DNA of 5,895 bases, from contig JAGXOR010000086.1 in the NCBI GenBank assembly GCA_023659785.1, forward strand, positions 1 to 5,895, given 5' to 3'. The translations under genes were made by a program, and so were the position numbers. The notes under the pieces are model-generated. The model searched no databases. It was not told where the DNA came from and was given only the letters and a program-made list of their open reading frames with translations. Source of the DNA: Methanomicrobia archaeon LH_S13. GTDB lineage: Archaea > Halobacteriota > Syntropharchaeia > Alkanophagales > Methanospirareceae. This document shows, one piece after another, positions 1 through 5,146 of the stretch. Each line of letters starts with the position of its first letter. The first letter of the stretch is position 1.

Positions 1-14
1 TGATAGCATCATAC

Positions 15-21
15 GAAGAGG
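15..21 (+). promoter_or_regulatory. possible ribosome binding site for truD
   Basis: GAAGAGG lies 11 nt upstream of ATG33. It is purine-rich and partly complementary to the 16S anti-Shine-Dalgarno end, but the spacing is longer than ideal. It is the only candidate ahead of this start. Confidence 0.35.
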
Positions 22-32
22 TTTGAAACAAA

Positions 33-1535
33 ATGGTTGAATCTCATAACCTGGACATTATAAAATATTCACTTGTAAAGCGAGCTGATCAAAAACCTTT
101 CTTTCAAGAAGAAAGCCCGGAATTTGAAAAACGAATAGGTATATGGTTTTACTTTACGAGGACCGAAGGAGTAGGTGGGGCGATAAAAACAAAACCCACT
201 GACTTTTTCGTTCGTGAGATTACAAATAGAGAAGAAGGAGAAGAGGGGAAATACCTGATTGCCGAGTTGACAAAGGAGAACTGGGACACTCATAACCTGA
301 TAAGAGAAATTTCTCGAAGGCTACGAGTCAGCAGAAATAGAATCGGTTTCGCAGGCACCAAAGACAAATTCGCCGTTACCACGCAGAAGATAAGCATTTG
401 GGGCACCGATATTGAAGAAAAAGAGCTGGAAAGAGTGAAAATTAGAGATGTCTCGCTTAAAACAATAGGAAGGTCAAATAAAGCTGTTTCTTTGGGCGAC
501 CTTTATGGAAACGAATTCGAGATTGTTATACGCGGCATAGAAGGAAGTAAAGAAGAGATAAAAGGAACAATCGAAAAGATAACAACCGAAATAGAAAATG
601 CTGGCGGAATACCCAATTTCTTCGGCGTTCAGCGTTTTGGCATTAGGCGACCGATAACGCACGTGGTGGGGAATTATCTGATAAAGGGAGAAATAAAAGA
701 AGCGGTGATGTCTTACATCTCGGATGTTTTTCCAGGTGAAATTGAAGAAGCGAAACAAGCAAGGCGGCTGTGCAAGGAAGGAGAACTAAAAGAACTAAAA
801 GAAGGGTTGAAAAGAATGCCCTCGTTCTTGCGATACGAAAAGGCGATCTTGAATGAACTCGTAAAAGGAGGAAAAGAAAGTATAAATGAAGCAAATTTCC
901 TTTCTGCTTTTTCCGTGCTTCCGAAGAACTTGCAGAAACTTTTCGTACATGCTTATCAAGCTTATCTCTTCAATCTTGTTTTAAGTCGTCGTATGAAGCA
1001 AAGCTTGCCTTTCAACGAGGCTTTGATAGGAGATATAGTCTGTTTTCGGAACAAGTTTGGATTTGCAGATATAAACATGGATAGAGTGGAGAAAGTCAAG
1101 GGGGACAAAAAAGAAGGAATAAACAGACTGATAAAACGTGGTAGGGCTTTTGTCACTGCTCCTGTGTCTGGCTATGAAACGGAATTTGCAGAGAGCATGG
1201 AAGGAGAGATAGAGAGGGAAGTTCTGGAGGAAGAAGGCGTTGATTTGAATGATTTTCATATCGAAGAGATTCCTGAAATAAGTTCTAGGGGGACAAGAAG
1301 ACCTGTATTGGTGCCGGTAAAGGTGAAGTTAAGCAACGAAGAAGTTATTGATGATGATATAAATCCACATCGAAACAAAGCGAAGTTAAAGTTCTTCTTG
1401 CCAAAAGGTTCGTATGCAACAGTTGTGTTAAGAGAATATATGAAAATGAAAGCAAGCGGTTTAGAGGCTTCATCGTATCATATAGCGACCTCACGAGTTC
1501 ATCGGTCGCCTTCCATTCCGCCCCCGTCTGGGTGA
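33..1535 (+). CDS. truD: tRNA pseudouridine synthase D (TruD)
   Basis: TruD isomerises a uridine of tRNA to pseudouridine (U13 in the classical enzyme) in the cytoplasm. Seen here: the family signature GFAGTKDKFAVTTQ at residues 105-118, with D111 in the position of the catalytic aspartate; NFFGVQRFG at 195-203, where the TRUD-specific insertion domain begins; FVHAYQAYLFN at 304-314; and FLPKGSYATVVLREYMK at 455-471, which closes the catalytic domain. The 500-residue length suits archaeal TruD. ATG33 is the first start after an in-frame TGA at 24-26; GAGG at 18-21 is a possible but distant ribosome site. About 28 residues precede the usual start of homology (EFEKRIGI, 30-37), with no later ATG, GTG or TTG to choose instead. 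The 29 residues after REYMK are probably not conserved and are encoded opposite the end of the convergent NTPase gene. Identification is firm; the exact tRNA target is inferred from the family. Confidence 0.97.
   Translation: MVESHNLDIIKYSLVKRADQKPFFQEESPEFEKRIGIWFYFTRTEGVGGAIKTKPTDFFVREITNREEGEEGKYLIAELTKENWDTHNLIREISRRLRVSRNRIGFAGTKDKFAVTTQKISIWGTDIEEKELERVKIRDVSLKTIGRSNKAVSLGDLYGNEFEIVIRGIEGSKEEIKGTIEKITTEIENAGGIPNFFGVQRFGIRRPITHVVGNYLIKGEIKEAVMSYISDVFPGEIEEAKQARRLCKEGELKELKEGLKRMPSFLRYEKAILNELVKGGKESINEANFLSAFSVLPKNLQKLFVHAYQAYLFNLVLSRRMKQSLPFNEALIGDIVCFRNKFGFADINMDRVEKVKGDKKEGINRLIKRGRAFVTAPVSGYETEFAESMEGEIEREVLEEEGVDLNDFHIEEIPEISSRGTRRPVLVPVKVKLSNEEVIDDDINPHRNKAKLKFFLPKGSYATVVLREYMKMKASGLEASSYHIATSRVHRSPSIPPPSG
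1485..1509. other. short inverted repeat across the truD/NTPase 3' overlap
   Basis: GCGACC (1485-1490) and GGTCGC (1504-1509) are perfect reverse complements separated by 13 nt. The stop codon of the minus-strand NTPase gene (1491-1493) lies in the loop. The stem is short and no T-run follows on either strand, so an intrinsic terminator is not supported; it may be chance. Confidence 0.3.
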
Positions 1536-2063
1536 AATAATCAGGTTCGCCATTTCGTTTCTGTTTTCTTCTGTAACCTCAAACATCTCGAACTTCTTTT
1601 TTACGCGCTTTACCAATTCGTGCTCCGACCTGTGATGAACAGAGACGAGCATAGACTTTCCACTTTCTATTGCTTCTTCCACAGCTTCTATAAATTTCTT
1701 TGACTTCAATTCCATTGGTCCTATTTCGTCCACGATGATTATAATTGGGTCGAGCTGTGCCAGCGCATTTTTTATCGAGTTCGCACCTATGGAATCCAAA
1801 TCGGTGAGATTTACGACGTATTTTCCCACTTTTACCTTTTTATCTCGGCCTTTTTGGTAGAGATGCGTATGTGCCAAAATACCTTTTTCGCCAGTGCTTA
1901 TATCTTCTAAGGAGAAACCTACCCTTACCCCTCCTTCACTGATGTCTGCGGTAAGCATGCCACCCATGGCTATACCTTCTGCTTTCAATCTACTTATCAC
2001 TGCTTTTATAATTGTTGACTTCCCTATCCGCGGCTTCCCGGTTATTCCTATTCTTATGTCCAT
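1491..2063 (-). CDS. THEP1-family nucleoside-triphosphatase
   Basis: A small P-loop protein of the THEP1 family, whose studied members hydrolyse NTPs to NDPs in vitro; the physiological substrate is not settled. Seen here: Walker A GKPRIGKST at residues 9-17 close to the N-terminus (a lysine replaces the usual residue after the first glycine); the family motif VGKYVVNL at 79-86; Walker B IIIIVDEIGPMEL at 107-119 with D112 and E113; and SVHHR at 141-145, where the family has a conserved basic segment. The 190-residue length is normal. The last 14 residues are arginine-rich (SPRRGRNGRRPMNS) and lie opposite the end of truD. AGGAAAG (2073-2079, minus strand) sits 9 nt before the ATG and overlaps the stop of the upstream Mth938-like gene, so the two are probably cotranscribed. 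Family assignment is solid; the cellular role is unknown. Confidence 0.94.
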   Translation of the reverse strand: MDIRIGITGKPRIGKSTIIKAVISRLKAEGIAMGGMLTADISEGGVRVGFSLEDISTGEKGILAHTHLYQKGRDKKVKVGKYVVNLTDLDSIGANSIKNALAQLDPIIIIVDEIGPMELKSKKFIEAVEEAIESGKSMLVSVHHRSEHELVKRVKKKFEMFEVTEENRNEMANLIISPRRGRNGRRPMNS

Positions 2064-2072
2064 TTACTAACT

Positions 2073-2079
2073 CTTTCCT
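2073..2079 (-). promoter_or_regulatory. ribosome binding site for the THEP1-type NTPase
   Basis: On the minus strand AGGAAAG lies 9 nt upstream of the start codon at 2063 and overlaps the TAG stop (2078-2080) of the preceding gene, an arrangement typical of translationally linked operon genes. Confidence 0.55.
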
Positions 2080-2431
2080 AACAGGTCAGGTGTAAAGCAG
2101 CCACAGCTTTTTTATCTTTTGATATTTCATTGTATATCTCGCAGGCTTTGTCCGTCGGCTCAACAATTAACTCTATTCCTTTTGATTCAATATATTCTTT
2201 CGTTTCTGGTAATACTGTTAGGAGTCCGTATTTTCCAGTGCCCACAATTAGCACCTCCAGCTTTTCTTTAACCACTGTTTCAATATCTTCTATGTGAAGA
2301 GCATGCCCTTCTTTCCTCCACCAGTTGTCCTTGACCCTATCAGGAAAGATAATCACGTCGCTTGTATATGCTTTTCCATCTACGACAATTCTGCCGAAGT
2401 CGTATGAGTTGATCATTTCCTGTACCTTCAT
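2078..2431 (-). CDS. Mth938-like domain protein (DUF498/DUF598, AAMDC family)
   Basis: A one-domain 117-residue protein matching the Mth938-like fold found in archaea, bacteria and, as AAMDC, in animals. Its biochemical function is not established. Seen here: SYDFGRIVVDGKAYTSDVII (residues 9-28) at the N-terminus; the WWRKEGHAL segment (37-45); the glycine-rich IVGTGKYG (62-69); and the C-terminal AALHLTC (111-117), close to the typical family ending. Its length is standard. It is first of a minus-strand pair, 14 bp upstream of the THEP1-type NTPase. No Shine-Dalgarno sequence precedes the ATG; a TATA-like tract about 26 bp upstream would suit a leaderless transcript. Family identification is confident from the combined motifs; any functional link to the NTPase is inference from gene order only. 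Confidence 0.91.
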   Translation of the reverse strand: MKVQEMINSYDFGRIVVDGKAYTSDVIIFPDRVKDNWWRKEGHALHIEDIETVVKEKLEVLIVGTGKYGLLTVLPETKEYIESKGIELIVEPTDKACEIYNEISKDKKAVAALHLTC

Positions 2432-2515
2432 ATTTATTTTGATGTAGAAGAAATAATAAAAGAGTTTTTTTCTTAGCGTCGCTTCTTGTAGTTACTAAAA
2501 GAAAGTACCCTAACT
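2432..2515. promoter_or_regulatory. divergent intergenic promoter region (Mth938-like gene / RPA-like gene)
   Basis: This 84-bp AT-rich spacer separates two divergently transcribed genes. The tract AAATAATAAAAG (2451-2462), read on the minus strand as CTTTTATTATTT, is centred about 26 bp from the ATG at 2431, the spacing expected between an archaeal TATA box and the start site of a leaderless transcript. For the plus-strand gene at 2516 the same tract could act with a leader of about 33 nt; TTACTAAAAG (2492-2501) is a weaker, closer alternative. Neither gene shows a clear Shine-Dalgarno site. A run of seven T (2465-2471) is also present. Calls rest on base composition and spacing only. Confidence 0.5.
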
Positions 2516-3229
2516 ATGCAACGAGAATATAAAAAACACGGGTTCTTCACTTTTGTACCTTCAGACAGTCAAAACAGAGAACTTTGGTGCTTGAAGCACG
2601 GCGAATCAGGAATAAACAGCGTATGCAGGGTCCTGGAGGTATCGAGAAAAGGGATAAAGGCGAAAGAAGAGAAGGAAAAGGTTATTCTTAACGGAATAAT
2701 TGCAGACTATACTGCAAAAATCCCCTTCTTTTCGTGGGAAGAGCGGAAAGAGCTTAGAAAGGACAAGGTAGTGCAAATCGAGAATGCCTACATGAAGCGG
2801 TGGAACGGACTGCCTACGCTACATATAGCGAAAAACACGAGTGTGAACATAATTGAAAAAGAAATTGATTTTCCCGGTTGGAATGAGTTGATGAAGCCTA
2901 AAAAGAGGGCAATAGAAGAAATATTCACTTGTGAAGGTGCATTTGATGTGATATTAGAGGGGGATATATTGTCAGTATCGCAGCCAGGAGAAGAGAATAG
3001 AAGAAAGATGCTCTTAGACGACGGCACAGGAGCGGTATTTCTGGAATTACGAGAGAGAGAAAAAGAAGCAGGTATTTTGTTTGCAATGCCAGTTAGAGCA
3101 AGAGGGAATGTAGTAGCAGAGGAATCGCAAAATGGCTCTGTATTAAAGTTAATTGCTGAAAAGGTTAAAAAAAGCGATGAAAAGTTTATGATAAAGGAGA
3201 TGAGGAACTTTTTTTGTCGCTATATGTGA
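2516..3229 (+). CDS. RPA-like single-stranded DNA binding protein, two OB folds
   Basis: Probably a member of the archaeal replication protein A group, which coats single-stranded DNA in replication, repair and recombination. Seen here: a first OB fold at about residues 32-115, with VCRVLEVSRKGIKAKEEKEK followed by NGIIADYTAKIPFFSW (59-74), VVQIENAYMKRWNGLPTLHI (85-104) and TSV, closely following the RPA pattern 'DeTGkI.F..W ... v.ieNAyv..w.G.p.L.i'. A second OB fold lies at about 141-217 with VILEGDIL (145-152) and RRKMLLDDGTGAVFLEL (162-178). The zinc finger found in the last OB domain of many archaeal RPAs is not visible: no CxxC pair lies near the DDGTG strand. ATG2516 is the first start after an in-frame TAG at 2489-2491, and no ribosome site precedes it. 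The gene ends 6 bp from the convergent gene at 3236. It could be an accessory paralogue rather than the main RPA. Confidence 0.85.
   Translation: MQREYKKHGFFTFVPSDSQNRELWCLKHGESGINSVCRVLEVSRKGIKAKEEKEKVILNGIIADYTAKIPFFSWEERKELRKDKVVQIENAYMKRWNGLPTLHIAKNTSVNIIEKEIDFPGWNELMKPKKRAIEEIFTCEGAFDVILEGDILSVSQPGEENRRKMLLDDGTGAVFLELREREKEAGILFAMPVRARGNVVAEESQNGSVLKLIAEKVKKSDEKFMIKEMRNFFCRYM
3209..3215 (+). terminator. possible T-tract terminator inside the 3' end of the RPA-like gene
   Basis: Seven consecutive T lie 12 nt before the stop codon. Archaeal termination commonly uses T-rich tracts, and the convergent neighbour starts its 3' end only 6 bp beyond the stop, leaving no room for a separate terminator. 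Weak evidence. Confidence 0.25.
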
Positions 3230-3235
3230 TGTGAT

Positions 3236-3538
3236 TCATTTCCGGAATTTTCTCTGGATCTGCTCCATTCTTCTCTTACGTCTCTCTTCTAAACCTGTTA
3301 TCCATTCCTCATGCTTCTTGTGTATGTATTCCTCTGCTTCCAGCAAGGTTTCTCGCGAATCTCCCCGTAGTATTATCCGGGGCACGTAATCCCTGGTTGG
3401 TAAATCGGTTCTTACATCAAATGCATCTTCGGCTGGTTTCTCCTGGTCCACTTCCAACCCGAACTTCTCTGCCGCCTCGAATATTATGCCAGTAGCTATA
3501 GCGCGCGGGATAGGTAACTCGTATTTTCTCTCTTCCAT
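3236..3538 (-). CDS. unrecognised charged 100-residue protein
   Basis: I do not recognise the family. It is predicted to be soluble, with no signal peptide, membrane segment or cysteine pair. The first two thirds read as alternating strand and helix: KYELPIPRAIATGIIFEAAE (residues 5-24, strand then helix), AFDVRTDL (39-46), YVPRIILRG (51-59, strand), and then one long, highly charged helix from about 61 to the end (ETLLEAEEYIHKKHEEWI, then basic LEERRKRRMEQIQRKFRK). The basic C-terminus could touch nucleic acid or an acidic partner, which is inference. It is the second gene of a minus-strand pair, 18 bp after the zinc protein; GAGGT (3554-3558) overlaps that gene's stop codon and may be its ribosome site. 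Coding status is supported by operon-like spacing, a normal ATG and codon use like its neighbours. Function unknown. Confidence 0.75.
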   Translation of the reverse strand: MEERKYELPIPRAIATGIIFEAAEKFGLEVDQEKPAEDAFDVRTDLPTRDYVPRIILRGDSRETLLEAEEYIHKKHEEWITGLEERRKRRMEQIQRKFRK

Positions 3539-3553
3539 CTTTACTTTTCTCTT

Positions 3554-3558
3554 ACCTC
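3554..3558 (-). promoter_or_regulatory. possible ribosome binding site for the 100-residue protein
   Basis: On the minus strand GAGGT overlaps the TGA stop (3557-3559) of the zinc protein and lies 15 nt before the ATG at 3538. The spacing is long, but the overlap with the stop suggests coupled translation of the pair. Confidence 0.35.
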
Positions 3559-3796
3559 AACCTGCTCCAGTGCCTTCCGCAGCACCTATGTCTACTTCCA
3601 TTTCCAGTTCGGCTTCGTAACACTCTGAGCAAAGGATTCTACCTCGAATCTCTATGTAATCTCCTTCTTCCACTTCTTTACCACATTTTGCACACGTTGC
3701 ATGTTCGTATATCTTTGCTTTTCTTCCTCCTTCTTCTCTATCAGCTTTTTCTGCTTCTATTTCCATCCAACCTTTTTTCTTCTTTTCTTCTACCAT
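3557..3796 (-). CDS. small LIM-like (treble-clef) zinc-binding protein
   Basis: A 79-residue acidic protein with one probable zinc site. Seen here: CAKC at residues 35-38 and CSEC at 56-59, 17 residues apart, with the glycine/strand pattern GKEVEEGDYIEIRGRILC between them. This resembles half of a LIM domain or other treble-clef zinc ribbon. The N-terminal 30 residues are charged and probably disordered or helical (MVEEKKKKGW, then EIEAEKADREEGGRKAK); the C-terminus is acidic and then small/glycine-rich (GAAEGTGAG). M11 is an alternative start that would trim the lysine-rich leader. It is first of a minus-strand pair with the 100-residue unknown protein and divergent from ycaO, from which it is separated by about 45 bp. 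It probably acts as a protein- or nucleic-acid-binding adaptor, but no partner is known; the zinc site is well supported and the role is not. Confidence 0.85.
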   Translation of the reverse strand: MVEEKKKKGWMEIEAEKADREEGGRKAKIYEHATCAKCGKEVEEGDYIEIRGRILCSECYEAELEMEVDIGAAEGTGAG

Positions 3797-3841
3797 TCGT
3801 TTATTTATAATTTAATTGTTCTTCGATCTATATAAATAGTG
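3797..3841. promoter_or_regulatory. compact divergent promoter between zinc-protein gene and ycaO
   Basis: The spacer holds two TATA-like elements. TATATAAATA (3829-3838; TATTTATATA on the minus strand) is about 37 bp from the minus-strand ATG and would give that gene a leader of about 11 nt. TTTATAA (3804-3810) is about 35 bp from the plus-strand ATG at 3842 and would give ycaO a leader of roughly 9 nt. Each element therefore lies beside the start codon of the other gene. The strong TATATAAATA cannot serve ycaO in the plus direction, because transcription would then begin inside the gene. No Shine-Dalgarno site is visible for either gene. Confidence 0.6.
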
Positions 3842-5086
3842 ATGAATAAGATGAAAATAAGGCTCAAGCGAACGCCAAAAAGGTATTTCTTTGATACACA
3901 TCGCGCTTTGATCCCCAAAGAGACTCTGGAAAGGGTAGAGGAGCTGAAAGAAGAAGTAGGGATAACAAGAATGGAGGATATTACGTCACTTGATAAGCTC
4001 AATATACCCATCTACTCTGCGAGCAGACTGGGCGCTAAAGAAGGGGCTGTTTCGGTTCATACAGGAAAAGGGCTTACGAGAGAGCAAGCAAGAGTGTCAG
4101 TAATCATGGAAGCGATAGAACGGTATTCCGCGGAAATAAAAGATGAAGATAAGGCGAAATTTTTGGTTGAATCCTACAATGGGAATAAAAAAGAGGGAGA
4201 AGAGAGAGAAAAAGTGGACCCCTTTTCACTTATATTGAGTAAGCTTTCCACCATCGGTCCGAGTTCGAAATTAGAGTGGTGTGAGGGTTATGACCTTTTA
4301 AGAGAGGATGAGATTTTTGTCCCGGCGAATGCGGTATTTCATCCATACGTCTCGAAGAGAGGAGGAAGGCTGTTTAGAAGCGACACTAACGGTATAGCAT
4401 CAGGGAATAACCTTGAGGAAGCTATCTTTCACGGAATAACAGAGGTAATAGAGCGAGACGCATTAAGTTATGTGGAATTGAAGAAGGACGCGGGTAAACA
4501 AATAGAAGTTGGTGAGGACGATGGGAGGATATTTGAATTAAAAGAGAGATTTGAATCTGCTGGTATTATTCCTCATTTCTGGTATATCCCCTCGGATACG
4601 GGATTTACGACCGTTGCGTTGGCTTTAGACTCCGAATCAAAGGATGATGGCTCCTTGCTTGTTTATGGTGCAGGGGCGCACAGTAACCCAAGAATAGCAA
4701 CGATAAGGGCGATAACAGAAGCTGCGCAATCCAGGCTTATGCAAATAGAGAATATGAGGCGGGATGCGATAAAAGCAGTATCAGCGAGACTAATAAGTTA
4801 CGAGGCGATAAAGAAGAGAAATAGGCATTGGTTTGAAGACAAGGATAAGGGCAAAGATAAAGGTGAAGAAGAAAAAATGAGGTTGGATGGACTTCCCGAC
4901 CTGGCGACTGATACGATAGATGGCGATGTAGAGGTAGCACTTGAAAAATTGAGGCGGGTGGTGAGCCGTGTAATAGTAGTGGATTTAACGAGAGAGGAGA
5001 TAGGAATTCCTGTTGTAAGAGTGATTATTCCGGGGTTTGAAGTATATGCAAGGAATCTGGAAAGGGTAGGGAGAAGGTACAGATGA
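3842..5086 (+). CDS. ycaO: YcaO-related McrA-glycine thioamidation protein (methanogenesis marker 1)
   Basis: YcaO enzymes use ATP to activate a backbone amide. This archaeal subgroup is linked to converting a glycine of McrA, the methyl-coenzyme M reductase alpha subunit, to thioglycine. Counting from ATG3842, features seen are: GITRMEDITSLDKLNIPIYS (40-59), the typical N-terminal segment; the nucleotide-binding GKG at 75-77 followed by ARVSVIMEAIERYSAE (83-98), with E90 and E93 as likely metal ligands; NGIASGNNLEEAIFHGITEV (183-202) and IERDA, the second ATP/magnesium motif; EAAQSRL (293-299); and the family ending IPVVRVIIPGFEVYARNLER. At 414 residues it is full length. A lysine/aspartate/glutamate-rich insertion (about 333-345) follows RNRHWF. 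GTG3839 and ATG3851 are alternative starts; ATG3842 is preferred because no ribosome site favours GTG. No tfuA partner lies beside it. Assignment is confident. Confidence 0.95.
   Translation: MNKMKIRLKRTPKRYFFDTHRALIPKETLERVEELKEEVGITRMEDITSLDKLNIPIYSASRLGAKEGAVSVHTGKGLTREQARVSVIMEAIERYSAEIKDEDKAKFLVESYNGNKKEGEEREKVDPFSLILSKLSTIGPSSKLEWCEGYDLLREDEIFVPANAVFHPYVSKRGGRLFRSDTNGIASGNNLEEAIFHGITEVIERDALSYVELKKDAGKQIEVGEDDGRIFELKERFESAGIIPHFWYIPSDTGFTTVALALDSESKDDGSLLVYGAGAHSNPRIATIRAITEAAQSRLMQIENMRRDAIKAVSARLISYEAIKKRNRHWFEDKDKGKDKGEEEKMRLDGLPDLATDTIDGDVEVALEKLRRVVSRVIVVDLTREEIGIPVVRVIIPGFEVYARNLERVGRRYR
4844..4867 (+). repeat. imperfect 12-bp tandem duplication inside ycaO
   Basis: GATAAGGGCAAA (4844-4855) is followed directly by GATAAAGGTGAA (4856-4867), matching at 9 of 12 positions. 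In frame they encode DKGK and DKGE, forming the core of the charged insertion after RNRHWF. Slippage or duplication in a tolerant surface loop is the simplest reading. Confidence 0.6.
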
Positions 5087-5146
5087 TATTTTCAACACCC
5101 TATCATACTTGATTGGAAGGCGAATTAAAATCACCCGCATCGTTAG
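5087..5146. other. intergenic stretch after ycaO with no recognisable gene
   Basis: Sixty bases between the ycaO stop and the first tentative trace of the oxidoreductase remnant. Every frame is broken or too short to judge. I see no tRNA, hairpin terminator or repeated unit. The N-terminal 40-50 codons expected for the oxidoreductase should lie here but are not recognisable. Confidence 0.5.

Noticed and set aside
2..40. A short open frame from the window edge (ending GLKQNG, TGA 38-40) overlapping the truD start, as the tail of an upstream gene.
   Set aside because: Only 12 codons are visible, with no recognisable family ending; the other plus frames also stop nearby, so it cannot be told from chance.
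643..1259. Several antisense open frames of 64-92 codons opposite truD, and others opposite the RPA-like, ycaO and AOR regions.
   Set aside because: They lie opposite strong coding sequence and have leucine/serine/phenylalanine-rich compositions expected from antisense reading of purine-rich genes; no motif or ribosome site supports them.
3829..3838. TATATAAATA as the TATA box of ycaO.
   Set aside because: It ends directly at the start codons (3839/3842); transcription about 25 bp downstream would begin inside the gene, past all usable starts and before the conserved N-terminal region is translated. It suits the minus-strand gene instead.
5108..5135. CRISPR-repeat-like string (TTGATTGGAAGG then ATTAAAATCA) after ycaO.
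   Set aside because: Only one copy, no spacing pattern and no cas genes in the window.
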